From positions 202,894,276 through 202,958,275 of the forward strand of contig NC_089492.1 in the NCBI RefSeq assembly GCF_036850765.1: a stretch of 64,000 nucleotides of DNA, read 5' to 3'. The stretch's first letter is position 1; every line of letters starts with the position of its first letter. A program made the position numbers and the translations under genes. The notes below the pieces were generated by a model, which saw only the letters and a list, made by a program, of their open reading frames with translations, did not search any database and was not told the origin of the DNA. This document shows, one piece after another, positions 1 to 10,925 of the stretch. The DNA comes from Saccopteryx bilineata (taxonomy: Eukaryota; Chordata; Mammalia; Chiroptera; Emballonuridae).

Positions 1-504
1 GATATTTCTCATAATGATATTTGTTCTGATATATCTCTTTGGGAAAGGGAATCAAAAATAAAGAAAGGAAAATAGGACTATATCAAGCTAAAAATGTTTT
101 GTACAACAAAGGAAACTGTCAAACAAAATGAAAAGACAGCCCACTGAATGGGAGAACATATTCATTGATACAACTAATAATTCAGTAACACCCAAAATTT
201 ACAAAAAATCTTATAAAATTTAACAACAACAACAAAAATAAATAAAAAATCCAATTATAAATGGGCAAAGGACCTGAATAGACATTTCTCCAAAGTCTGG
301 CCAATAGATGGCCAATAGATCTATGAAAAGATGTTCAATGTCACTAATCATCAGAGAAATGCAAATAAAAACGACAGTGACATATCACATCACACCTATC
401 AGAATAGCTATCATCAATAAATCAATATTCCCAACAACTGTTGGGAAGGATGTGGAGAAAAGGGAACACTTGTGCAATGTTGGTGGGAATGTACATTAGT
501 GCAG
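1..504 (+). mobile_element. LINE-1 fragment, ORF2 C-terminal region
   Basis: Old LINE-1 tail entering the window from the left. The translation around 308-499 shows [19 protein letters not shown], a typical ORF2 C-terminal block, with stops elsewhere. It continues after the LTR at 1395. Confidence 0.85.
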
Positions 505-1394
505 TGGTTACAGGAACAAGCTGAAGCTTATGCTGCACATCATTATGAAGCCAACACAGAGACAGGGACTGAAGTGGATATAAATGTCTTTAATTGAATT
601 GCCAGCAAACCCCAAGAGGCAGAGGACTTCATACATGAAACCATTCTCAGTTTATAGGCCTTTTTTACAAGGTGATCAGGACTAGTTAGGGAGGGGGAAA
701 ATGTGGCTATGTACCCTTTCTCAGGTCTGAATATTCTTCTTTTGCCTTGGCATGTCTGCCACCTTTGGAGATAAGGTTTCTGGTCTTGTTATTTTTCTTA
801 AGGACTTGGATTGGGTCTGAGTGCTCCATGCAGGGCTGTGGACTCCTGTGTTTGATCTGGTTTTCTTTTTTTATTAAGTAAGAGGAGGGGAGGGAGAGAA
901 ACAGACTCCCACATGCACCCTAACCAAGATTCTTTCCCCAAACCCATTATGGGGCAAAGCTCTGCCCATCCAGAGCTGTTTCATGGCAATCAAGCTATTT
1001 TTGGTGTCTGAGGCAGAGGCTCCAGGGAGCCATCCTAGCAGCTGGGGCCAACTTCCTGGAATTAATTGAGCTATGGCTGGCTGAAGGAGGGGAAGAGAGA
1101 GATAGAGAAAGAGAGAGAGAGAAAGATGGGGGAGGGGTGGAGAAGCAGATGGTCACTTCTGTGTGCCCTTACCAGGAATCAAACCTGGGACATCCACATG
1201 CCAGGCCAATTCTCTATCATTGAGCCAACTGGCCAGCATTGATCTGGCTTTCAAAACCTGATATCTTGGCTAGGGAATCAATTCAGCTGGCTTCCCTATG
1301 CCTGAAAAATACAAAAAAGCAAAAAACTAACAATTCTACAAATAGAGTATAAGATTAATGTATTGGGAATATATCTACTGTCTGTCCCCTTACA
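505..1394 (-). mobile_element. Solo LTR inserted in LINE-1, carrying a nested SINE
   Basis: It interrupts a LINE-1 tail between 'gtgcag' and 'ccactatgg', which are contiguous in the other LINE-1 copies here. On the minus strand it starts TGTAAGGGG and ends CCTGTAACCA, with CCTATAAACT (about 649-658) and ATTAAA (589-594) as promoter and poly(A) signals. A SINE occupies 861-1238, leaving about 500 bp of LTR. The target duplication (gcag/acag) is imperfect. Confidence 0.68.
861..1238 (-). mobile_element. tRNA-derived SINE (VES/Rhin-1 long type)
   Basis: Minus orientation, with the tRNA-like head at the right (promoter B-box-like GGTTTGATTCC in reverse) and the long GC-rich body at the left. Target duplication TTGATCTGG at 852-860 and 1239-1247. 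It sits inside the LTR at 505-1394. Confidence 0.85.
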
Positions 1395-2112
1395 CAGCCA
1401 CTATGGAAAGCAATATGGAGTTACCTCAGGTTTATTTAAATGTAACTGCCTTATGACTCAGTGAATTCACTTCTGGTTATTTATCAGAAGAAACTCAAAA
1501 CACTAATTTAATAGAATATATTACCCTTATGTTCATTGCAGCATTATTTACAAAAGCCAAGATTTGGGAACAGCCCAAATGTCCATTAGTAGATGAGTGG
1601 ATGAAAATTGTGATACATTTACACAAGGTAATACTTACTTGGCTTAAAGAAGAAAGAAATATTTTCCTTTGTGACAGCATGATGGACCTGGAGAGCATCA
1701 TGATAAGTGAAGTAAACCAGTCAGAGAAAGACAAGTAACACATGATTTAACTCATTTGTGGAAATATAATGAACAAAATAAACTAACAAACAAATGTTCA
1801 GAGAATAGACTGACAGTTGTCGAGGGAAATGGGATTGGAGGGTTAGGTGAAAAAGGGGTAGGAATTAACTCCCCCCCCAAAATAAGTCATAAACACAGTC
1901 AACAGTATGATGATTACCAGTTGGAAAGTGGGAGGAGGTAAATGAGAATATTGGGGGTACAATTGCCAATAGAAGGAAACTTGACTTGGGGTGATAAACA
2001 CACAATACAATATACAGATGATGTATATTATAAAATTGTACATCTGAAACCTATATAATTCCATTAACCATTATCACCCCAATAAATATTTTAAATATAA
2101 TATTAAAAAAGG
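1395..2112 (+). mobile_element. LINE-1 fragment, ORF2 end and 3' UTR
   Basis: Continuation of the element at 1-504 after the LTR insertion. It contains the ORF2 end (FIAALFTKAKIWEQPKC) and a 3' UTR finishing near an A-rich run at 2085-2110. No intact reading frame remains. Confidence 0.82.
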
Positions 2113-2152
2113 TGATGTCTTTACAAATATAAAATGAAGAATTCAGTTATCT

Positions 2153-2877
2153 TGTTGGAGTGTGGACCCTGATTTAAAAAAAAAAAAGACTCTTACTTAG
2201 AAGAGATCCTGGTGGCTCAAATTCTGTTATCTGAATGAACCCTTATAAAGGTTTTCTGGAATTCTAACTCAACTAGTAGGACTGAGGCTTTCCCTCATCT
2301 AATTGCGCATGGACAATTCTGACCAATCAGAGCAGCTCTATTTTGATGAATCAGGACAGTGTCTTTTGAACCTATCAAATTGTAGGGATTTGGAGACTTC
2401 ATTTGCATGACCATGGACCAATCAGGGATCAGGTGAAGCGATTCTCATCCATATAAGCAAGCTCCCCTGGAGCTCACTTTTCTTTTTCCACTGAGTATGA
2501 AGACTGTGTCTACTTGTCTGAGTTGAAACACCAAAGATGTCCCGCAAGAACAGTGTAACAGACTGACACAAGGAGTAGAAGATAGAAGCTGACCATCATG
2601 GAGTGGGCAGACCAGCAGACAGTCACAGAGCAGAGAAGAGTTGTCTGACTGGAGAGCTGCCTGGTCCCACGGTCCTAAAACAGCTGTGCTGTTTTTTCAG
2701 CTGTGCTGTATCACTCTTGAGCTGTCTTGCACTGAATAGGGTCCTTCTTCACCACACCCTAAATTGTAGATTTTTGTTGGTGTTGAATTGGTACCGACAG
2801 CCATCAGTTGACAGCAAGTTTTGTGAATAATTTATTCTTGACTCTTAAAACATAAATATCTTTTCTCAAAATATGCA
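2153..2877 (+). mobile_element. Probable solo LTR with strong promoter motifs
   Basis: A 725-bp block starting TGTTGG and ending ATGCA, flanked by GTTATCT at 2146-2152 and 2878-2884 (the repeat extends to 9 bp, CAGTTATCT, if two element bases are counted). It contains two CCAATCAG boxes (2323-2330 and 2418-2425), an ATTTGCAT octamer (2401-2408) and TATAAG (2452-2457), an LTR-like U3 layout. A decayed poly(A) hexamer follows near 2735. Confidence 0.58.
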
Positions 2878-3699
2878 GTTATCTATTCACTAGTTATATA
2901 TTCTGTGTGATGTTTTTTTTAATTAGGTCATTTTATTTTATTGTGATTTTTTGCTTAGCAACTTGCATATCTAATGAGCTATTTTTATCAATATACATCA
3001 AAAAAGAGCATGTGATAATAGAGACAAGTGTGTGTTGGAAATAATAACACTGATTGTAACCTAACAGCTTTTTTGTGATACAAATTGGTCTTAGACATTT
3101 GGCCCAACTTCCAGCCTAAGCTTTCTTAGTGAGCTTAAACTCTAGTCTCTTCAGTTTTTCAGATGGAAATAGCCCATGAAAATAAATTACCAACAACTTT
3201 TCTACAATGAACAATTACAATTAGCATGGGCCTCACTTTATCTCAAATTAAAATCGGCACTAAATTCTGGGTATGTTTATTCTTGAATAGCTACATTTGT
3301 GAATACAGATACTTTATTTGGGTTTGCCCATTTAAACATTAGTTTTTTGGCAGCACATAAGTACAGCTCACTCTCCAGTACTTATCTCAGAGCCAGTCTC
3401 ATGATGGGAACCCAGGCTCTCAACACTCTGTCTAAACATATGAGACATAGTAAAGAACGTGAAACAGTCCAAGACTATGTGGCTGAGCCTCCATTCCCTT
3501 TCCTAGGAATCCACTCTCAGAGTTCTTGTTTGCTAATGTATGATGGAATTCTTTATCTGCTCAGGTCATTCATTGGAATAAATGCTCATTTTTTAAATCC
3601 AAACATGCTGCTCAATTTACATAACATCCCAAAGGGAAAAGCAGATCAAGGATTTATTTCCCTTATTTCCTATGACATCTGGATGGCTTCAAGGACTAC

Positions 3700-4160
3700 C
3701 TGAAACCATGCTGTGTCATTGTCTGATCCCTTGCAGCACGACATTTGCAGAAATTACCTCATCGTCGGGAAGGTAATTCAGTCAGAGATACAGCTGCATA
3801 TATCACTTCCTACAACCTCATTGCCAAATGCAAGGCTCTCCAAAAATCTGATGTGGGTATAATAGATGTTACTAAAAATGGCAGAGGACATCTTTTTCCC
3901 TTAGATTTCTTTACACACCACAGCTTTGAAGGGAACCATGAGCTCTTGGATCTCCTGAAGCCCAGCCCCTTTCTACCTTGCTGGCTCCACCCTCCCCTCC
4001 CTATTTTAGTCTGACCTTTACTCACTACTTTGCTTTTCGGAGTAATTAAACTTTCTCTTTCAAAGTCATTGTGCATCATTGCATTGCTGAAGTTTCCACT
4101 GACACTTAAATCCTGTAGTCTCCCTTCTGCTCCAATAGGCATATTAATGAATTTTTACAA
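3700..4160 (+). other. Unassigned block, possible degraded LTR
   Basis: A stretch with ATTAAA near 4046 followed by a CTTTCTCTTTCAAAGTC run, as in the R-U5 region of some LTRs. No terminal repeats or target duplication could be defined. Upstream, 2886-3700, I see no recognisable gene or repeat. Confidence 0.25.
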
Positions 4161-4328
4161 ACATGCACATTTTCCTCTTTCAAAAACTAGGGGGGACAAA
4201 TGTTAAAATAATAAACCTTTTTTTCTTTTTGTATTATGTTATCCTCATATCTATTCTTCTGTGTGTAAACAACTCTAAGAATTCAAATAGTACCCAGACA
4301 CTTTTTATTGAAAAATGTGTGACAAAAT

Positions 4329-5010
4329 TGTTAAGCCAAATTCAGAGGGACCCAAAACATGGAAGACAGGAACAAGGTCCGTCGGTTACACATCAAAGCT
4401 TTATTGTCTAGCTTTGCCCACGCAGTGGCTACTCCGACAGAATTCTGAAGGAAAGCACGCTGGCCCTTTGTTCTACTTAGTTTTTATAGTTTTATAAGTG
4501 GGAAGTACAGAAGCAAAATTGCAATTAGGAGCCCCTTACCACTATTGGTTATAGTCATATGCCCTTTAACATGATAGGATCACATTCAATTTGCAAGCCA
4601 TACATCCTTTTGGGGAAAACAAAGTTCATAAGCCAACACAATGGTAGAAAGATGTCTCTTTACATATTAAAAGGCATTCCTATATTATCTAGTGTTTATC
4701 TGCTATCTCTCTGTCCTGAGTCACACGTGTTAACCACACACATTTACATAGGAGAGGTAGTTTCGGTGGGGACAAATGCCCGCAAATGGCTCATTGCTAT
4801 GAGAAAAGGTTTATTTTGCTTTTCTCTCCCTGTACCTGGGGAGAGAAAAACCGTTCACCCCTTTCCCCACAGGCGTGGTGGAATGTCTGGGGATCCATGT
4901 TTCCCTCCCCTTGGAATTTACAATACAATGCCAAGGGCCATCCTGACTATGCCAATCACACAGTACAGAGACTATTCTCACAATTTCTCTCCACACCTTA
5001 ACCCAAATCA
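4329..5010 (-). mobile_element. Probable solo LTR (ERV2-like)
   Basis: A 682-bp block bounded by the 7-bp direct repeat ACAAAAT (4322-4328 and 5011-5017), with TG...CA ends. On the minus strand it carries a TATAAAA-rich stretch near 4482-4497 and an AATAAA signal at 4400-4405, in the right order for an LTR. Seven bases is one more than usual for ERV2, so one end may be off by a base. Confidence 0.62.
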
Positions 5011-5017
5011 ACAAAAT

Positions 5018-5595
5018 GTTTCTCAAGCCTCCCATAATATTAATATTAATTCTGTAGCTTTTGGTACTTTACAACACCTATGGGTGAAGTGGCTCAGTGG
5101 CTCCTCAAAAATGACCACAGGAGGACAGAGGCATGCAGCTGAAATTCAATTCAGCAATTTTAACTAAGCGTTGTGGAGTTTTAGAGAAGTTCTCAAACAA
5201 GCAGCACTGCACACTCTGTAAATTTCTTTTTGCCCAATAAACACAACCAGTCCCCTGTGGAAGAATGTGGTGTCTAAAGCGCATGAGCAAAGCACATTAG
5301 GGAGAGTGGTTTTATTGTCTGAACACTGTGACACATTTGGCTGTGGATTTAGATTGTCCAGACCAGGCTCTTGCACTGTTACCACAGAAAGGCAGCTGAT
5401 TTCCTGGAACTGAGCTGGTGGTCAGCGTAGCCTTCCACTGCTTTCAGTTTCTATCTGAATTGTGTTTCTAGGAAATGCCATTTGCAGTGGCCTTGGATGA
5501 CCTTAGAGATTGTTTCTCTGACTGGAAAAACTTTAAATTAGATTATTTTAAAACCTAATGTTCACCTTAATCTCATACAATGATATATATATATA

Positions 5596-5662
<67 letters not shown>

Positions 5663-5985
5663 TATAGTGTAGAAAAACTGGGGAGGAAAATGAGTGTAAT
5701 GTGTGAAAGGTTAATGGAGCAAGAAGAAAAACATTATATATGAGTCTCAGCACCACTCATTGTTATTTTCCAGAGCAAATAGATGCCACTTAGTATTTTA
5801 AATGTGTAATAAATAGCCTGGTAATTTTTAAAAGCTGCTGGTTGTCCTATTTTTAAGGCAGATGGCTTGGCCAGGAATATGCAGTTTTGTCAGTTCTAAT
5901 TCATGTTCACATAGGTTTACAAAAAAAAAAATGTCTTGTCCCTTTTTTCTACATAAAGTTCTAAAGCCTTAAAAGATTGCATTTT
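5018..5985. other. No gene recognised; contains an AT microsatellite
   Basis: I see no gene or named repeat in this stretch apart from the (TA)n run at about 5582-5658. Reading frames over that run are simple-repeat artefacts. Confidence 0.5.
5582..5658. repeat. (TA)n microsatellite
   Basis: About 77 bases of nearly pure alternating T and A, broken once near 5596 by a C. Confidence 0.95.
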
Positions 5986-6156
5986 GGCCCTGACTGGTTT
6001 GCTCAGGTGGTTAGAGCATTTTCTGGAAATAGCAAGGTTGCAGGTTCAATTCCTGCAACCAATGAATATACAAATAACTGGAACAACAAATGAATGCTAC
6101 CCTTCCCCGTCCACTCTCTCTTCCTCCCTCCCTCTAAAAAACAATTAATAATTTAA
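5986..6156 (+). mobile_element. tRNA-derived SINE (short type)
   Basis: Head GGCCCTGACTGGTTTGCTCA with a degraded A box and a B-box-like GGTTCAATTCC, then a CT-rich body and an A-rich tail. Old, diverged copy. Confidence 0.7.
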
Positions 6157-6167
6157 AAATTAAGCTT

Positions 6168-6313
6168 TGGCCAGATATGTCGATTGGAATGTCTCCCAAA
6201 GTGCATTAGCAGCCACCAGTTCAATCCCCAGTCAGGGTACATATAGGAACAGCTCAATGTCTTTGTCTCTCAATGTCTTTCTAAAAAACAAAACAAAAAC
6301 AAAACAAAAAATA
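6168..6313 (+). mobile_element. tRNA-derived SINE (short type)
   Basis: Diverged SINE with B-box-like AGTTCAATCCC and an AAAACAAAA tail. A short direct repeat AAGCTT lies at 6162-6167 and 6314-6319. Confidence 0.65.
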
Positions 6314-6329
6314 AAGCTTGCATTCCCCA

Positions 6330-6833
6330 TACCATAGCTGTGAGATCCTACTCAATCTGGCACCTGTCTGCCCTTCTTACCACATATTACCTCAGCTTCT
6401 GCACACGGGCCTTCATTCAGATGTTGAACACACTCAACTCATTACCAATTTGGAATTTTGTACACAAACTTTCCTTCAGTCTAAAACTCTCTGCTCTAAT
6501 TTATTCCCTAATTGTGCTCACCAAAATTTCATCTTAATTCTAATTTTTTCAGGGAAGAATTGCTGACACTAGTTCAAATTCAGTCTCCTTTCTACACTTA
6601 ATTGTAGCCACCTGTATTATTCCTTTACAATGTTTATTAGGCATTCAAATATTACATTTGTTTGGATAACTTGTTGTAATGTCTGTTTTCTAAATAAAAA
6701 AATAATAATAATGCATGAGCACAGAGGCCATGGCTGTTGTGCTAACCGTAGAATCCTCAATGCCTTCCCAATTCCTTCCCCAGGGCCCAACCTGTGGTCA
6801 GTGGTCAATACATATTTATTGAGTGACTAAATG
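6330..6833 (+). repeat. Possible ancient L2 fragment
   Basis: A CT-rich segment with CTTCTGCACACGGGCCTTCA, ending near 6795-6830 in AATACATATTTATTGAGTGA. This resembles the AATAAATATTTGTTGAATGA end of L2 elements. Strongly diverged, so the call is tentative. Confidence 0.4.
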
Positions 6834-6926
6834 TCGTGAAGTTTAAAAGTACTCATTTGATGTTAAAAGTACATTTGAGTGTTTCAGTATGCATTGTAAG
6901 TTTGATAAGGAATATATCAAAAAATT

Positions 6927-7071
6927 GCCTGACCAGGTGGTGGCACAATGAATAGACCCTCGCCTGGGACACTGAGGACCAAGGTTCAAAACCCTGATGT
7001 TGCTGGCTTCAGTACGGGCTCTTCCAGCTTCAGTGTGGGCTCTTCCAACTTGAGCGCTGGATAGTCAGCTT
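6927..7071 (+). mobile_element. SINE fragment (head of tRNA-derived SINE)
   Basis: Starts GCCTGACCAGGTGGTGGCAC with B-box-like GGTTCAAAACCC, the same family as the minus copy at 20137-20480. It abuts the broken 3' side of the LINE-1 at 7072. Confidence 0.65.
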
Positions 7072-9215
7072 GAATACGTTAACTGTTTTACATAGGTTGA
7101 ACCATCCTTGTGATTCTGGGATGAATCTCACTTCATCATGCATGATAAATTATTTTTTTAATGTGTTGTTGTATTCAATTTATTAGTATATATTTTGTTT
7201 AATATTTTAGCATCTGTATTCATTAGAGATATTATTGGTCTGTAGTTTTCTTTTTTTGTGTTGTCTTTGGTAGGTTTTGGTATGAGGGTTATGTTGGCCT
7301 CGTAAAATGTGTTTGGCAGTATTGCTTCTTCTTCAATTTTTTGGAAGACTTTGAGTAGAACAGAAACCAAGTCTTCTTTGAATGTTTGATAGAATTCACT
7401 AGTATAGCTGTCTGGTCCTGGACTTTTATTTTGGGGGAGGTTTTCAATAGTTGTTTCTATTTCCTCCCTGCTTATGGGTCTGTTTAGGCTTTCTGCTTCT
7501 TCATGACTCAGTCTAGGAAGATTGTATTGTTCTAGGAATTTATCCATTTCTTCTAGATCATTAAATTTGGTGGCATATAGTTTTTCATAGTATTCTACAA
7601 TAATTCTTTGTATATCTATGATATCTGTGGTGATTTCTCCTCTTTCATTTTGGATTTTGTTTATATGAGTCTTTTCTCTTTTTTTCTTGGTCTTGCCAAG
7701 GGTTTGTCAATTTTGTTGATCTTTTCAAAGAACGAGCTCCTTGTTTTATTAATTTTTTCTATAGTTTTTCTGTTCTCTATTTTGTTTATTTCTGCTCTGA
7801 TTTTTATTATTTCCTTTCTTCTGCTGGCTTTGGGTTGTCTTTGTTCCTCTTTTTCTAGTTCCTTAAGATGTAAAGTTAAGTGGTTTACTTGGGCTCTCTC
7901 TTGTTTGTTCATATAAGCCTGTAGTGATATGAACTTCCTTCTTATTACTATTTTTACTGCATCCCAGAGATTCTGATATGTTGTATTGTTATTTTTGTTT
8001 GCCTGTATGTATCTTTTAATCTCTGTGCTTATTTCTTCTTTGACCTACTCATTTTTTAGAAGTATGTTGTTTAATTTCCACATTTTTGTGGGGTTTTTTT
8101 CCTCTTTTTTGCAGTGGAATTCTAGTTTCAAGGCTTTATGATCAGAAAATATGCTTGGTATAATTTCAATTTTTCTGAATTTGTTGTTAGTTTTGTGGCC
8201 CAACATATGGTCAATTCTTGAGAATGTTCCATGTACACTAGAGAAAAATGTATATTCTGGCACTTTGGGATGAAATGTCCTGTAGATGTCTATCATATCT
8301 AATTATTCTAGTGTTTCATTTAAGGCCAATACTTCTTTATTGATTTTCTGTTTGGATGAACGATCTAGAGCTGTCAGAGGTGTATTGAGGTCTCCAAATA
8401 TGATTGTATTTTTGTCAGTTTTTTCTTAGGTCAGTAGCTGTCTTATATATTTTGTTGTTCCTTGGTTTGGTGCATATATATTAAGAAGTGTGCCCTGGCC
8501 GCTTGGCTCAGTGGTAGAGCGTTGGCCTGGCGTGGGGGGGACCTGGGTTCGATTCCCGGCCAAGGCACATAGGAAAAGCACCCATTTGCTTCTCCACCCC
8601 CTCCCCCTCCTTCCTCTCTGTCTCTCTCTTCCCCTCCCGCAGCCAAGGGCCCATTGGAGCAAAGATGGCCCTGGCACTGGGGATGGCTCCTTGGCCTCTG
8701 CCCCAGGCGCTAGAGTGGCTCTGGTCTCAGCAGAGTGATGCCCCGGAGGGGCAGAGCATCGCCCCCTGGTGGGCAGAGCGTCGCCCCTGGTGGGCGTGCC
8801 GGGTGGATCCTGGTCGGGCGCATGCGGGAGTCTGTCTGACTGTCTCTCCCCGTTTCCAGCTTCAGAAAAAAAAATAAAAGAAGTGTTATGTCTTTTTGAA
8901 TCAATGTCCCCTTTATCATTATGAAATGACCGTTTTTGTCTCTGATTACTTTTCCTTTCTTGTAGTCAGCATTGTTAGATATGAGTATTGCTACACTTAA
9001 TTTTTTTTTTGGATGTTATTTGCTTGGAGTATTGTTTTCCAACCTTTCACTTTGAATTTGTTTTTATCCTTGTTGCTTAGATGTGTTTCTTTTAAGCAGC
9101 ATACAGTTGGATTTTCTTTTTTAATCCATTCTGCTACTCTATGTCTTTTTATTGGTGAGTTCAATCCATTTATGTTTAGTGTAATTATTGACATTTGAGG
9201 ATTTCCTATTGCCAT
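7072..9215 (-). pseudogene. LINE-1 ORF2 (truncated, broken)
   Basis: Endonuclease and partial reverse-transcriptase region. MAIGNPQMSIITLNINGLNS begins at 9215; later blocks include [12 protein letters not shown] (about 8100) and [20 protein letters not shown] (about 7400). There are multiple stops and frameshifts, a SINE at 8492-8877, and a missing C-terminal half. Confidence 0.82.
8492..8877 (+). mobile_element. Full-length SINE (VES/Rhin-1 long type) in LINE-1
   Basis: About 386 bp. tRNA-like head with A box (TGGCTCAGTGG) and B box (GGTTCGATTCC), GC-rich body and a short A-rich tail. Target duplication AAGAAGTGT at 8483-8491 and 8878-8886. Low divergence suggests a fairly recent copy. Confidence 0.93.
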
Positions 9216-9230
9216 TTTATATATTGTTTT

Positions 9231-9606
9231 TTTTGTTTGTTTGTTTTTGTTTTTCATTTTTCTGAAGCTGGAAACAGGGAGAGACAGTCAGACAGACTCC
9301 CGCATGCGCCTGACTGGGATCCACCCGGCCCGCCCACCAGGGGCGGTGCTCTGCCCCCCAGGGGGCGATGTTCTGCCCATCCTGGGCGTCGCATATTGCG
9401 ACCAGAGCCACTCTAGCGCCTGAGGCAGAGGCCACAGAGCCATGCCCAGCGCCCGGGCCATCTCTGCTCCAATGGAGCCTTGGCTGCGGGAGGGGAAGAG
9501 AGAGACAGAGAGGAAAGCGCGGCGGAGGGGTGGAGAAGCAAATGGGCGCTTCTCCTGTGTGCCCTGGCCGGGAATCGAACCCGGGTCCTCCGCACGCTAG
9601 GCCGAC
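9231..9606 (-). mobile_element. SINE (long type, 5'-truncated head) at the LINE-1 ORF2 start
   Basis: Minus orientation, flanked by a perfect 20-bp target duplication at 9211-9230 and 9607-9626. About 30 bp of the tRNA-like head (the A-box end) is missing at the right side, as expected from incomplete reverse transcription. It lies immediately before the ORF2 ATG. Confidence 0.93.
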
Positions 9607-10089
9607 GCCATTTTATATATTGTTTTCTGATAGTTTTGTATCTTGTTTGGTCCTTCTCTTTTATTTTTTTTATCATTTGTTTTTGTTTGGTTGTAATCCA
9701 TACTTCTTTTCTCTGTTACTTCTTTTTTCAAGCCATGTACTTCTATGTTGGTTTTTTTCAGGTGTGAGTACCATTAAGTAATGGAAAGCATACATATTAT
9801 GTTTATTGTAGTACATTATCTCATGAGTGCTTCTGCACTCCATTCTCCTTTGCTATTATTAATCTTTGTCCTCTCCCCTTTTTGGTTTCTTTGTCACAGA
9901 TTAATCTTATTTTTATTGCAATCTTGATGGAGCTTTTACTTGTAGTTTTGTTTTGTTCTTTGTGTCTGGTTGGAAAACCCCCTTTAGTATTTCCTGAAGT
10001 GGGGTTTTTCTGGTGATAGATTCCCTCATCTTTTCTGTATCTGTGAATATTTTTATTTCTCCTTCATATTTGAAGGATAGCTTTAATGG

Positions 10090-10925
10090 GTATAGAATTC
10101 TTGGCGGGAAGTTCCTCTCTTTCAGAACTTTAAATATTGGGGTCCACTCTCTTCTAGCTTGTAGAGTGAGTTTCTGCTGAGAAATCTGTTGAGAATCTAA
10201 TGGGCCTTCCTTTATATGTTGTATTCTTCTTTTCCCTGGCTGCCTTGAAATTTTTTTCTTTGTCGTTGGTTTGTGCCAATTTCATTATGATGTGCCTTGG
10301 AATAGCTTTGTTAGGGTTAAGATAACTCGGTGTTCTGTTTGCTTCTTAAATTTGAGGCTTTAGTTGTTTCCACAGGCTTGGAAAGTTCTCGTCTATTATT
10401 AGTTTGAATATGTCCTTCATTCCATTTTCTCTCACTTCTCCTTCTGATATACCCATTATTCTTATGTTGCTCTTTCTGATGAGTCAGACAATTCCTGTAG
10501 GGCTATCTCATTTTTTTTTTAATCTGTGAGTCTCTCTCCTCTTCCCTCTGTAGTACCTCTAGTTGCTTGTCTTCTATGTCACTAATTCTCTCCTCTATCT
10601 GGCATGTTCTATTGACTAAGCTTGTTACCTCATTTTTCAGTTCATGAATTGAGTTTTTCATCTGTTTGATTTGTTTTCATAGTTTCAATTTCCTTGGTGA
10701 AGTATCCTGTTCATTAAATTGGTTTTTGAGCTCCCTAAATTGACTTTCTGTGCTTTCTTTTATATCCCTGAGTATTTTTAGGACTTCAATTTTAAATAAT
10801 CTGTCATTTAACTCCAAGGTTTCTAAGCTATTGAAATTTTTTTCTATTGATTTTTCCTCATCTATCTGAGCTACATCACTGTCTTTTGTATCCATGATAT
10901 TTGATTTCTTTTTCTTTAATAGCAT
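10090..10925 (-). pseudogene. LINE-1 ORF1 (broken)
   Basis: Starts at the ATG at 10923-10925 with MLLKKKKSNIMDTKDSD. It continues through a coiled-coil segment (ETLELNDRLFKIEVLKILRD) and is disrupted by frameshifts from about 10677 on. ORF1 encodes the RNA-binding chaperone of the LINE-1 particle. Not functional. Confidence 0.8.

Noticed and set aside
3299..3703. Open frame of 134 codons on the plus strand
   Set aside because: No recognisable domain, no splice context, and low-complexity amino-acid use. Probably chance in a non-coding or old LTR region.
5558..5756. Frames rich in Tyr-Ile repeats on both strands
   Set aside because: They are translations of the (TA)n microsatellite.
7608..7916. 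Hydrophobic plus-strand frames resembling membrane proteins (also 53525-53830 and 47024-47341)
   Set aside because: They are antisense translations of the A-rich LINE-1 ORF2 strand and recur at the same element position in each copy.
8492..8570. tRNA-like sequence with A and B boxes
   Set aside because: It is the head of a SINE with a body, tail and target duplication; no acceptor stem closes. The same holds for 32883, 36837, 38958 and 52500.
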